NCBI GenBank assembly: GCA_015499995.1 | Contig: JADNRV010000505.1 | Span: forward strand, 1-28,527 | Length of the DNA stretch: 28,527 nucleotides | DNA from: Flammula alnicola | Lineage: Eukaryota > Basidiomycota > Agaricomycetes > Agaricales > Strophariaceae | Direction: 5' to 3' | Shown: piece by piece, positions 21,226-28,527 of the stretch | Position numbering within the stretch: the first letter of the stretch is position 1 | How the letters are laid out: each line of letters opens with the position of its first letter | Translations under genes and position numbers: made by a program | Notes under the pieces: model-generated | The model's input: only the letters and a program-made list of their open reading frames with translations | Told to the model about the DNA's origin: nothing | Database searches by the model: none

Positions 21226-21899
21226 ATGTCATCTATTCCGAACTCAACCCTTCTTTTGCCGACGCTGATCTCGAAACTCAGCGTATCTTGCACCGTACTC
21301 ATCCTAGCCGTCAGGACAAGGTTAACGAGCCCGGCGAGCTCTGGAAAGAAGCTCTCCGATGCCTTCGTTTCATAGTACGTGTTGTTTATTTCTTCATAAG
21401 CTCGCTTATCATTCTTTTGTCGTATAGGCGCCTTGGGAGAACCAGATCCCTAGCATTCTGAACGGTGGTCGGTCACTGCATAACATCGTCTTTGATCTTC
21501 GAAAGGCGACGCAGTTCTTGAACACCAAGTTCGCTGCGCTCGGATGCGTTCCACTCTGTACCCCTGAATACAATGCATTGGATACCATATGCCTTGCTAT
21601 TCTTCGAACAGGGAGGCTCCCGCTCCTCAAACTCCACTTCTGGTTTCACCTGCCACCGGTGACACTGCTAGTCCTGAGACATCGCCCCCTGTCGTGGCCG
21701 AGAAGACCCCTACCAAGCCGCCCACTGAATCCGTGGTGGTGAGTACCGTCATCCTTTCCTTCTCGTTCTATTTCGTCTATTGCCAACCCTCGCATCTACT
21801 AGCTCGAGAAACGCGGCGGACGTTTGTACAAGTCCAAAGCGCTTGTCGATAGTGACTCTGCTGAGGTGGAGTTTGTATCCTCTACCATCAGTCAGCCAT
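21226..21899 (+). pseudogene. Gene C, 5' part, frameshifted and interrupted
   Basis: After a TATA box, an ATG at 21226 opens a frame that is wrong within five codons. The coding-like frame (PSFADADLETQRILHRTH, EPGELWKEALRCLRF) is offset by one base from 21240. Exons 21240-21374, 21428-21738 and 21803-21899 have good splice borders. Another frame shift is needed near 21600 to pass from the NTKFAALGCVPLCTPEYNAL segment to the Pro/Thr-rich segment PQTPLLVSPATGDTASPETS. The third exon (GGRLYKSKALVDSDSAEVEF) ends at a donor, CCAT|GTAAGC, and 16 bp later the 5.45-kb element at 21916 begins. The family is unknown, and the gene is now disabled. Confidence 0.65.
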
Positions 21900-21915
21900 G
21901 TAAGCTAGAATTATA

Positions 21916-22380
21916 TATGATACCTGGGCTGCCTGCCAATAAGGAGTGTACATCTACAAGGCTAACAACCCCCTTGGGCAGTTGCCCAACACTATGCAAG
22001 ATAATATCTACAGGCTGCCGGGGTGCCAGGGATGGGTTTGGTGCTTGTTGTTGGGGCGGGTGATGGCAAAACAATGGCCAACAATGTACAGAAACAGCTG
22101 GCGGGCATAAAAACTGCTCCTGCTCATCGTTGGGGCGGTTCTGGGTGCGGAAAAAGAGGGGATGGGTTGCTGTGATTTTTCTCAACCCATATTAGGTATT
22201 TGCCCCACTGTCGGGGGGCGGGATGGGATGGATTAAAAAGGATGGCTTTGGATAAACCTGCAATATTTTCGCGTTGCCGCTGCACTATTTTTAGATACAT
22301 CAAATGAGTGACATCATTGAATCAGTCTCTTTCCGGGTGCGGCTTTTATTTCCGGGTGCCTGGAAATGATTACCCCGCTC
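21916..22380 (+). repeat. Left terminal inverted repeat of the 5.45-kb element
   Basis: It matches the reverse complement of 26850-27365 almost throughout, with small indels and a 71-bp segment present once here but twice on the right. Internal blocks include TAACAACCCCCTTGGGCAGT and GCGTTGCCGCTGCACTATTT. It holds no conserved gene; the small frames in the two copies differ by frameshift. Confidence 0.8.
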
Positions 22381-22790
22381 GGGCGGTAATTTAAGAATAG
22401 ATTCACATCTTTGACGCCATAGCATAGGATGAGTGATATAAATAGATTTCCATCAATTCTCGACCATTTTTGCGCCGCCGCACCCTCTATTCTTCTGTCC
22501 TGCCATTCTTTATACATAGTCGTAATCTACACATAAGTATGAATCCAAGGTACCATTTTTATGTAGAAAGGATGGAGGGAAAAGCTGTATGCAGCTTCAG
22601 CTTTTGATTGCGGCTAGCATAAGATGGGGCGCTAAAAATAGATTTTGTTGTTTTCGAACCATTTCCTATTCCGTTGGCTGCTATTCATGCGTCCCTTGCT
22701 TTTTTGTATCAAACTGTAATCCAGTCATAAATACAAATCTAATGATACCAATTTCGTCAGGAGATGAGGGCACAAAGGGGTTCAACAATA
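22381..22790 (-). repeat. Left-arm subterminal repeat units (~190 bp)
   Basis: Inverted relatives of the right-arm units lie here. The block CATAGCATAGGATGAGTGAT and the following CTCTATTCT..GTAATCTAC segment match the reverse complement of 26300-26430. A second, more diverged unit lies near 22610-22760. The arms are thus homologous well beyond the sharp terminal repeats. Confidence 0.6.
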
Positions 22791-23059
22791 GAGCATGTAA
22801 TTTTGCATTACCGTTTTCGGGGCTCTTACTAGATACATGGGTTTTAATAGGTATTTTGAAGAAACTACTACAAAAAATATCAGAACGAAGGCCCAGAGTG
22901 CTATCAGCATGCTCTGGGCATCTATCTGCTAACCCAGCCTCCTACTCTCCGGCTGGTTGACCTGTTGTCAAGCTCGGCGTGCCGCCCTTCGTTGTTTGGG
23001 GGGAGTCGGCTTGATGGAAGGATTTGGTTGAAGATGGATGGTCATGGGGGATGGAAAAA

Positions 23060-23127
23060 GACTTCGAACGTCAGAGAGAGACGTTCGAAGTCAAGGAGGG
23101 ACGACGAAGCATTCGTCGTCCCTCCTT
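23060..23127. repeat. Adjacent perfect hairpin pair, left side of inner element
   Basis: Hairpin 1 is GACTTCGAACGTC / GACGTTCGAAGTC (13 bp, 7-nt loop, 23060-23092). It is followed without a gap by hairpin 2, AAGGAGGGACGACGAA / TTCGTCGTCCCTCCTT (16 bp, 3-nt loop, 23093-23127). The same two stem types recur in reversed order at 25604-25671. Confidence 0.9.
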
Positions 23128-23620
23128 TTCGGCCGATGGGTACAGTGACGGGCGCTGGTCCATCCCCATCCCATCGTCGTAAATGAAGAGAGCCAGCCCA
23201 CATCCCTCTAACAAGGGGTGGGCACAATGCGACGTGGGGTTGTGTAGCAGCAGGCTCCGAGTGGGCCTGAGCGGAGGTGCATAGCCGCGGCGTAGTAAGC
23301 AGGTGGTTGGCATGTCTGCCACTCGCCCTCCTCGCCATCCAGTGTACCTACAAGCAGGGAGCCTCTTGTCTGAGCAGAAGCGGCTGAAGGAACTCCCGGG
23401 CTCGAGTGTCCACAGCAGCCAAGACGCGACGACATGAGGCAAGGGGTGTGTGGGCAGGTGGTCAGCGCGCGGGTGCTGGTGGACTGGGCAACGTACTGCG
23501 TGGGTCTCCCCTCCTTGGGACCTTCCCTATTTCATCTCCATCCCTCGAACGCTAGCCCAAATCCCTCGCAGAGGGCACGGCACACGACGTGTGCAGCCTG
23601 TGTCGCCTTGTCGTCTCGAT

Positions 23621-23786
23621 GCAGCAGCAGTCGTGCTGCCGCTCCCCATCCACCCCGCCTTTGTTGTACTGACGCAGCGGCCTCCACGCTGCTGCTCGTC
23701 CCCGTCGTTTCGAAGCAGAGCGGTCCCGCTGCTGCTGTGCCTCACCCCTTTTGTTGGATCAGTGCAGCAGCGATCGCCGCTGCTGC
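23621..23786. repeat. Run of four GCAGC/GCTGC hairpins
   Basis: Four short hairpins with GCAGC-type left arms and GCTGC-type right arms lie near 23621, 23674, 23713 and 23764, about 40-53 nt apart. The clearest is GCAGCAGCG-atcgc-CGCTGCTGC (23764-23786). Their stems and loops differ, so this is not a simple triplet repeat. They overlap a frame (23434-23976) that has low-complexity, non-protein-like content. Confidence 0.65.
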
Positions 23787-24028
23787 TCATTCTCCGGCGC
23801 ATCTTCGCAGATGGACAGGGGAGTGGTGGTCGCGGCTGAAAGGCGACCCCCTTGTAGCTCCCTTCCCCTCTAGCCACACCCACACCCTTTCGAACGTCGG
23901 CCCACAACCCTCAAAGAGGAGAGAGAGGAGGGGGGGTATACGACGTGGCAGCGCACTCGTTTGCATACCTAGCTAGATGTAAAACTATAAGAAAAACAAA
24001 TAAGACCGAAATGAAATATTTAACGTAC

Positions 24029-24224
24029 CTTTTCTGAGGTCTTGGGGTGGCGGAACGGGCGAGGAAGAGTGTTGAACGTTGAGAGGGTGGGTGGTGCTTG
24101 GACGTTGAGGGTCGAGATCAATGACGTTGATCGTTGATCTGTTTCCCGAGCCATGCGATTGGCTGGATCTCCCGGCCCGACCAGACTCCAATCCGTCGTC
24201 GAGGTTTCGAACGTCTCCGAACAT
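24029..24224 (-). CDS. Possible first exon of a small gene in the inner element
   Basis: On the minus strand an ATG at 24224-24222 opens MFGDVRNLDDGLESGRAGRS and runs 65 codons to a plausible donor, AAAAG|GTACGT, at 24029. The residues are polar and Ser/Pro-rich, as in disordered N-termini. A possible acceptor (CTAGCTAG) follows about 55 nt further on, but I could not build a convincing next exon. It may be the remnant of an element-encoded gene. Confidence 0.25.
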
Positions 24225-24239
24225 CGTCGACGTCTTCAA

Positions 24240-24880
24240 ATAAAGCTGGGAGAGTCATTATCATATTCACGTAGATCTTTATGTACTCAACAAATATCCA
24301 TATTCACTGAAATCAGCTTTCTGAATAATATTAATCTCACTGAAATGGATGGAAAGGGTGTTTTCGGGTTTCTATACGCTCGACTATTGCCATTTCCTTG
24401 CCTTGAATTTAGTTTAAATTCATAAATTCTTTTTTGAGAGTATTATTTGAATGAATTAAAAGAATTCTAAATAGTTTGGATGGCACTCCGTTATTGTGGA
24501 ACATTGAAAAGTCAAAATCTCATGAGGAATGCACTATTGATGAGAGGTTTGTTGAGTCGTCTCATGCATTAGTCCATTGAAAAACAAGTACCATGCTCAG
24601 ATGTCTAGGAGACATTGGGGTAAGACTCTAAATATCATTCAATACTATACAACTAACAAAGTAAACCCTTTGAAGAACCATCCAGATAATTTTCGATGGG
24701 TTAAACGTGAGATACAATATTTCCGAAGTACCGAAATCACCACGCGCTGAGTCGAGCATCGACAGTGCAAGATCAACTGATCCAATCCTATTCAGAAGTT
24801 TATTAAATTCTCATTTGATTTATTGAAATGAGATTCCGTCAATAATCTACCTATTTACTAACCATTCTAACACGTTCCGA
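24240..24880. other. AT-rich core of the inner element
   Basis: This 640-bp stretch is markedly AT-rich compared with the GC-rich DNA on both sides. It contains a small hairpin CTCATTT / AAATGAG (near 24812-24834) and no coding frame. It could be an insertion into the element, or its original spacer. Confidence 0.5.
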
Positions 24881-24913
24881 GACGCCGTCGACGACAACGA
24901 CGGGACAGGACGA

Positions 24914-24957
24914 ACCGGTAAATGGCCGGTCCGAGCGTGTTTAAACTCCGCTCGGAC
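24914..24957. repeat. Two neighbouring hairpins, right half of inner element
   Basis: ACCGG / CCGGT (24914-24930) is followed by GTCCGAGCG / CGCTCGGAC (9 bp, 11-nt loop, 24929-24957). A weaker pair ATCAAC / GTTGAT follows at 24962-24986. Confidence 0.7.
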
Positions 24958-25603
24958 GCAAATCAACCACGTTGAACGCAGTTGATCTGTGCTCTCGATC
25001 TCCATCCTCGCCCATCGTTTCGCCCCCCAGCTGTAAGATCACAAAAAAGGGTATATATACATTATATATGACATCTAATGTGATTTCCTAACAAAATGTT
25101 TCCTTTTTACAGTGGATTTCCGTTGCTACCGACCCGCCAACAACGCTGCTGACCCCTCCGCTCATAGTGCGATGTGGGTCCTGTTTCGCGCGTCAAGACT
25201 GCAGCGGAGGATGTGGGATGGGGAATATGGATCTAAGGGGGACCCTAGATGAGGGAGGCCCGCCAGGTGTGTCGTAAACGCACCATTCAGACGTTTACTG
25301 ACCTGCTCCATCCCCACACAGATCTTCTGGGCTCAGTCCCTGTCCCCCCTGCTAGGGCCAGAATCTGTTAAAGGAACATTCGGCGGGTACAGCTGTGCCT
25401 GCAGAATGTTTTGTTTACCTTTGACGTACGACGCCGCTCACGCCGCCGCGTGCAAAATGACGACAGCAACCAAAACCAGCACATCAGGATGACCAGCACG
25501 TACCGACATGGAAGCCAAAAACTGCACGCCGTCCAGAGCCAGAAAACGCGACGACGATGGCGACAGACGGCGGTGTGACCAAAGGACGGCAAGGTCATAC
25601 GAA

Positions 25604-25671
25604 GAGACGACGAACCAACGTTCGTCGTCTCAGATTCGAACATCGCCTCGTGCAGACGATGTTCGAATCTG
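25604..25671. repeat. Adjacent perfect hairpin pair, right side of inner element
   Basis: GAGACGACGAAC / GTTCGTCGTCTC (12 bp, 4-nt loop, 25604-25631) adjoins CAGATTCGAACATCG / CGATGTTCGAATCTG (15 bp, 11-nt loop, 25631-25671). The stem cores (GACGACGAA, TTCGAAC) are those of 23060-23127 in mirror order. Confidence 0.9.
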
Positions 25672-26269
25672 TGCCTGGGACCTCACCACCACGGCCTTAC
25701 ACGCCCCACGGACCCAGTCCGCCGCGCCATTTGGCGTCACCGACTTCAGCTGACTAGGCTGCCACCGCGCACCCTGGCTTGTGCGCCGTCGACGCCGAGA
25801 TCGCCACCGCCCCCACCATGAGTCATCACCCAATGCCCCACCGCTTTCTTGACCATCCGGCCAAAGAACTCGATGTTCGAAGCTGAGGCAATGGAAGGGC
25901 ACCACGACGAATGACGAGCGACCAGCACGGTGACCAGCAGCAACGACGGCCACAACCACGGCGAGCCGATGAACAAAGACCAAACAGGGATCACACCAAA
26001 CTTACGATAGTTCGACGAGGGGTGGGCTGGGCGAAAGTGGGAGGCAACAGTAGTGCAGGGCGGGGTGTATTGACAAGTAGATAGATGCCCAGAGCGTGCT
26101 GATAGCGCTCTGGGCCATGTTTTTAATATATTCTAATATGCATTCCAATGTCTATCTACATCCAGACAGCTGCAGGTGTGAGTGCAAAAGTACCGGAAAC
26201 TGGTAAAACATAAGTTTTGTTAAATTGTTTTCTTTGTCACGGAAATGACAACGTATATACCCCTTCCTG

Positions 26270-26828
26270 GCCTCTCTCACGACAAATTGGTATCAATAAG
26301 TTTGTATTTACTTGTAGATTACAGCTATGGTTTAAAAAATGGCGGGACAGCAGAATAGAGGTCGCGGCAGTGGAAAAATGGTCGTGAATCAATGGTAATC
26401 TATTTATATCACTCATCCTATGCTATTCTGTAGCGTTCATCCAGGTCCCCGAGGCTGCGCGCAACCAGATGCCCCACTCCTTCCTGTCCTTTCCCGATCT
26501 TTAAATAGGTATCATTCGATTCAGAATAACTTGTAGAGTATAGCTATGTAGGTTATTTAATAAATAACCAACGGGAAGGGCAAGCGGCACCCAAAACAAT
26601 GTGAATCTATTTTTAAACTATCATCTGTCAAGTGCACCCGAGGCGCTTATAACCATTTCAGGCGATGCAATTGTTTCCATCCTTTCCTGGCCATAAAGTT
26701 AGTATAATTTGATTCAGAATTACTTGTAGAGTACAGATATGTCATTTATTTAATACATAACCAATGGGAAGGGCAAGCCGCACACGAAAGATGTGAATCT
26801 ATTTTTAAATTACCATCTCTCTAGTGCG
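26270..26828 (+). repeat. Right-arm tandem ~190-bp repeat units
   Basis: Units bounded by CCCGAGG occur at 26448, 26637 and 26829 (spacing 189 and 192 bp), preceded by a related partial unit from about 26270. Each contains TATMATTYGATTCAGAATWA or a variant, an ACTTGTAGA-type block, AACCAAYGGGAAGGGCAAGC, and GTGAATCTATTTTTAAA. Related units lie at 13700-14045 and, inverted, at 22381-22790. Confidence 0.75.
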
Positions 26829-26849
26829 CCCGAGGCGGGGTAACCATTT

Positions 26850-27365
26850 CCAGGCACCCGGAAATAAAAGCCGCGCCCGGAAAGGAGACTGATGCAATGA
26901 TGTCACTCATTTGATGTATCTAAAAATAGTGCGAATAAAAGCCGCACCCGGAAAGGAGACTGATTCAATGATGTCACTCATTTGATGTATCTAAAAATAG
27001 TGCAGCGGCAACGCGAAAATATTGCAGGTTTATCCAAAGCCATCCTTTTTAATCCATCCATCCCGCCCCCCGACAGTGGGGCAAATACCTAATATGGGTT
27101 GAGAAAAATCACAGCAACCCATCCCCGCTTTTTCCGCACCCAGAACCGCCCCAACGATGAGCAGAGCAGTTTTTATGCCCGCCAGCTGTTTCTGTACATT
27201 GTTGGCCATTGTTTGCCATCACCCGCTCCAACAACAAGCACCAAACCATCCCTGGCACCCCGGCAGCCTGTAGATATTATCTTGCATAGTGTTGGGCAAC
27301 TGCCCAAGGGGGTTGTTAGCCTTGTAGATGTACACTCCTTATTGGCAGGCAGCCCAGGTATCATA
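26850..27365 (-). repeat. Right terminal inverted repeat of the 5.45-kb element
   Basis: This is the inverted partner of 21916-22380. It differs mainly by a 71-bp tandem duplication (26863-26933 and 26934-27004, starting AATAAAAGCCGC) that is single in the left arm. The outer end reads GGTATCATA at 27357-27365. Confidence 0.8.
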
Positions 27366-27486
27366 CATGATGCTGGCACATACAGGTGCATCAGTAACCA
27401 GAGCTAACTATTTGTTATCAGGATGATGCGGTACTTTCATTTCCCAGCTCTCCTGCGACATTTCGCTAATATTATCGTGTTTTTAG

Positions 27487-28112
27487 GCGATGCTTGTTGA
27501 CGACGACGCTTCCTCTGTGCCCGATCTTTTCACCATGAAGGTCATACCTTTCGGTGCTCCTCATTGAAGCCTACGAAACCCAAGCGCAAGGCTAATAGTC
27601 CTAATGATAAGGTGCATCTCTAGCTCTCGTTTTTCATTTCCCTCATACTTATAATCCTTTCTTTATTAGCCTAAGCGTGCTGAGACTGTTATGCTCGAGT
27701 ACGACGCCGTTCCCGGCCTCGATACTACTAGCAAGGCTCTCAAGAAGGCCAATAAGTATGCCGGTTCTGGCAAGAAGGCCAAAGTAGATGGTAAACGCGT
27801 CGTCCTCTAGTGGTACGAGCGCTTATCCCTTCCGTTCTTTCCTATCATACTTACTCTTTGTTTTAAAATGCAGCGTTGGTCCTGTCTCCCTTCGTTGAAG
27901 CGGAATTGCTCGCCCGAGCTCGCGATGCTGCTTCTGGCGAAACAGACTATACGCAAGACCCTGTGGCTTTGGAAACGCCTTAGGCCATGTCCGCTCTGAG
28001 CTTCACAACTACTCCTTCAGGATCCAGTACGAACTTCAGCATACGACAACGCGACTCAATCCATTCAAAGCTCCAAGAAGCTCTGGACCGCGTTCGCATT
28101 AGCAGGAAGTAG
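27487..28112 (+). pseudogene. Gene C, 3' part, with frameshift and premature stop
   Basis: After the element an intron end (GTTTTTAG) leads into exon 27487-27611, then 27670-27790, then 27874 onward. The segments are basic and lysine-rich (KPTKPKRKANSPNDK, LKKANKYAGSGKKAKVD), then LVLSPFVEAELLARARDAA. Exon 27487 needs a frame change near 27540-27570. A TAG at 27981-27983 stops the frame, but the same frame then continues with protein-like sequence (SIHSKLQEALDRVRISRK) to a TAG at 28110-28112, so 27981 is probably a nonsense mutation. The intron borders fit the phase. Confidence 0.6.
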
Positions 28113-28172
28113 GCGGTTTCATCGGTTGAAAGCAGTCGAACACCTTCATTTTTGTAGTCTTGCTAGAGGTTT

Positions 28173-28527
28173 TTACTTAGGTACTTTGTTTCGTACTTGG
28201 GCAGTTTTCCCTCTAGTCATTCTACCAGCGCTCCTTAATCCTTCGTCGTCTGAGTCCCCTAAGTCCTCATTATCTGAGCTTTCTCCTCCGAGTCTCCTTC
28301 ATCTGATTCTTCATCATCTGAGTCTGCTAATAACCTAACTTCCTCAAATGCGAGGTCATTAACTGCTGCAGCTCTTCTGCCGCTTCTGCTTTGCTTACTA
28401 TCTTGTCTAACCCTTGACTGATATATCAAATCAGCTTAAGGATATCCTCTTTCAGCTCGAGTTTTTCTCTAGCATAGTAAGGTACTGCTCGGAATGCTGC
28501 TACTCTGTTTTGCGAGACTGCACCATT
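28173..28527 (-). pseudogene. Decayed minus-strand gene 3' end, acidic C-terminus
   Basis: The minus strand from the window edge encodes coding-like segments in shifting frames: VAAFRAVPYYAREKLELKED, an in-frame TGA, ISQGLDKIVSKAEAAEEL, then in another frame FEEVRLLADSDDEESDEGD, then in a third NEDLGDSDDEGLRSAGRM, ending at a TAA at 28175-28173. The helical stretch followed by an acidic Ser/Asp/Glu tail is too regular for chance. At least two frameshifts and one stop mark it as dead. It converges on gene C. The family is not recognised, and the gene continues beyond the window. Confidence 0.45.

Larger units (their letters stand above)
22890..26116. mobile_element. Inner 3.2-kb element with 41-bp palindromic TIRs
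   Basis: Left terminus 22890-22930 and right terminus 26076-26116 are inverted copies (38 of 41 bases match). Each is itself a near-palindrome: GCCCAGAG, then TGCTATCAGCA or a close variant, then CTCTGGGC. The interior is GC-rich at both sides with an AT-rich core (about 24240-24880) and unusual hairpins. No clear target-site duplication or transposase was found. It may be a separate transposon nested in the outer foldback element, or the cargo/core of that element. Confidence 0.65.
21916..27365. mobile_element. 5.45-kb foldback element inside gene C
   Basis: The ends are inverted copies beginning TATGATACCTGGGCTGCCTG on the left (21916) and, complemented, on the right (27365). High similarity runs ~460 bp inward on each side, then continues through diverged ~190-bp repeat units. 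If the terminus is TGATACC, a TA dinucleotide flanks both ends, which would fit a TA target duplication; this is weak evidence. The centre is occupied by a second element (22890-26116). No transposase was found, so it is probably non-autonomous. It lies just inside an intron of gene C; gene C exons resume at 27487. Confidence 0.75.

Noticed and set aside
23434..23976. 180-aa plus-strand frame in the inner element
   Set aside because: The translation is low-complexity Ala/Ser/Pro/Cys produced by GC-rich hairpins, and an equally long frame lies antisense to it.
21892..27407. Similar ~100-aa frames starting MRKITATHP in both inverted repeats
   Set aside because: The two copies agree at both ends but are in different frames in the middle, so coding is not conserved. 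They are by-products of the repeat.
21900..27486. A micro-exon of gene C (GATGATGCG) near 27420
   Set aside because: It has flanking AG and GT but gives an in-frame stop with the preceding exon phase.
28126..28338. 70-aa Ser/Leu-rich plus-strand frame
   Set aside because: It is the antisense of the acidic minus-strand coding remnant.
1..28527. CRISPR arrays, tRNA, rRNA, bacterial operons
   Set aside because: No regular repeat-spacer pattern, cloverleaf or conserved rRNA segment was seen, and the gene structures are eukaryotic.

Overview
The window looks like nuclear DNA of a mushroom-forming basidiomycete (Agaricomycetes). Genes are split by many short introns (about 46-97 nt, GT..AG), the recognisable proteins are fungal (a large Cya5-like PPR protein, a CHAT-domain protein, an SRPK-like kinase of the Agaricomycete 'GWGPRSS' type), and long stretches are AT-rich and full of transposon debris. 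No bacterial operons, rRNA, tRNA or CRISPR were seen. Exon boundaries were placed by eye from splice signals and reading-frame phase; no search was run.

Layout. 1-3.5 kb: an inverted-repeat MITE (248-439), possible exon fragments at the left edge, and a minus-strand SRPK-like kinase (1636-2950) that seems to lack catalytic residues; its promoter and 5' end are repeated beside a decayed second copy. 3.5-8.0 kb: an intact five-exon PPR gene (minus, 1399 aa). 8.7-12.0 kb: a minus-strand CHAT protease-like gene whose 3' exons are intact but whose 5' end runs into AT-rich repeat DNA without a start codon. 12.0-17 kb: repeat-rich DNA with a possible LTR, a 193-bp inverted-repeat element, ~190-bp repeat units and a spliced orphan gene fragment near 14.2-14.7 kb.

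17-28.1 kb (plus strand): three unrecognised multi-exon genes in a row. A (17392-19407, 555 aa, six-cysteine cluster with basic tracts) and B (20077-20806, 202 aa) are intact. C (21226-28112) is a pseudogene: frameshifts, a premature stop, and a 5.45-kb element 16 bp after one of its splice donors. All three have TATA boxes, and A and B are each preceded by the same short motif plus a hairpin whose stem changes compensate.

The insertion in C (21916-27365) is a giant foldback element with ~460-bp terminal inverted repeats followed by ~190-bp subterminal repeat units. At its centre is a second, GC-rich element (22890-26116) with 41-bp palindromic termini, mirror-placed pairs of perfect hairpins, a run of GCAGC hairpins and an AT-rich core. 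I found no transposase in either, so both look non-autonomous. A decayed minus-strand gene with a coiled-coil-like stretch and an acidic tail lies at the right edge. The most unusual content is the nested hairpin-rich element and the A/B/C gene trio with its shared upstream hairpin.
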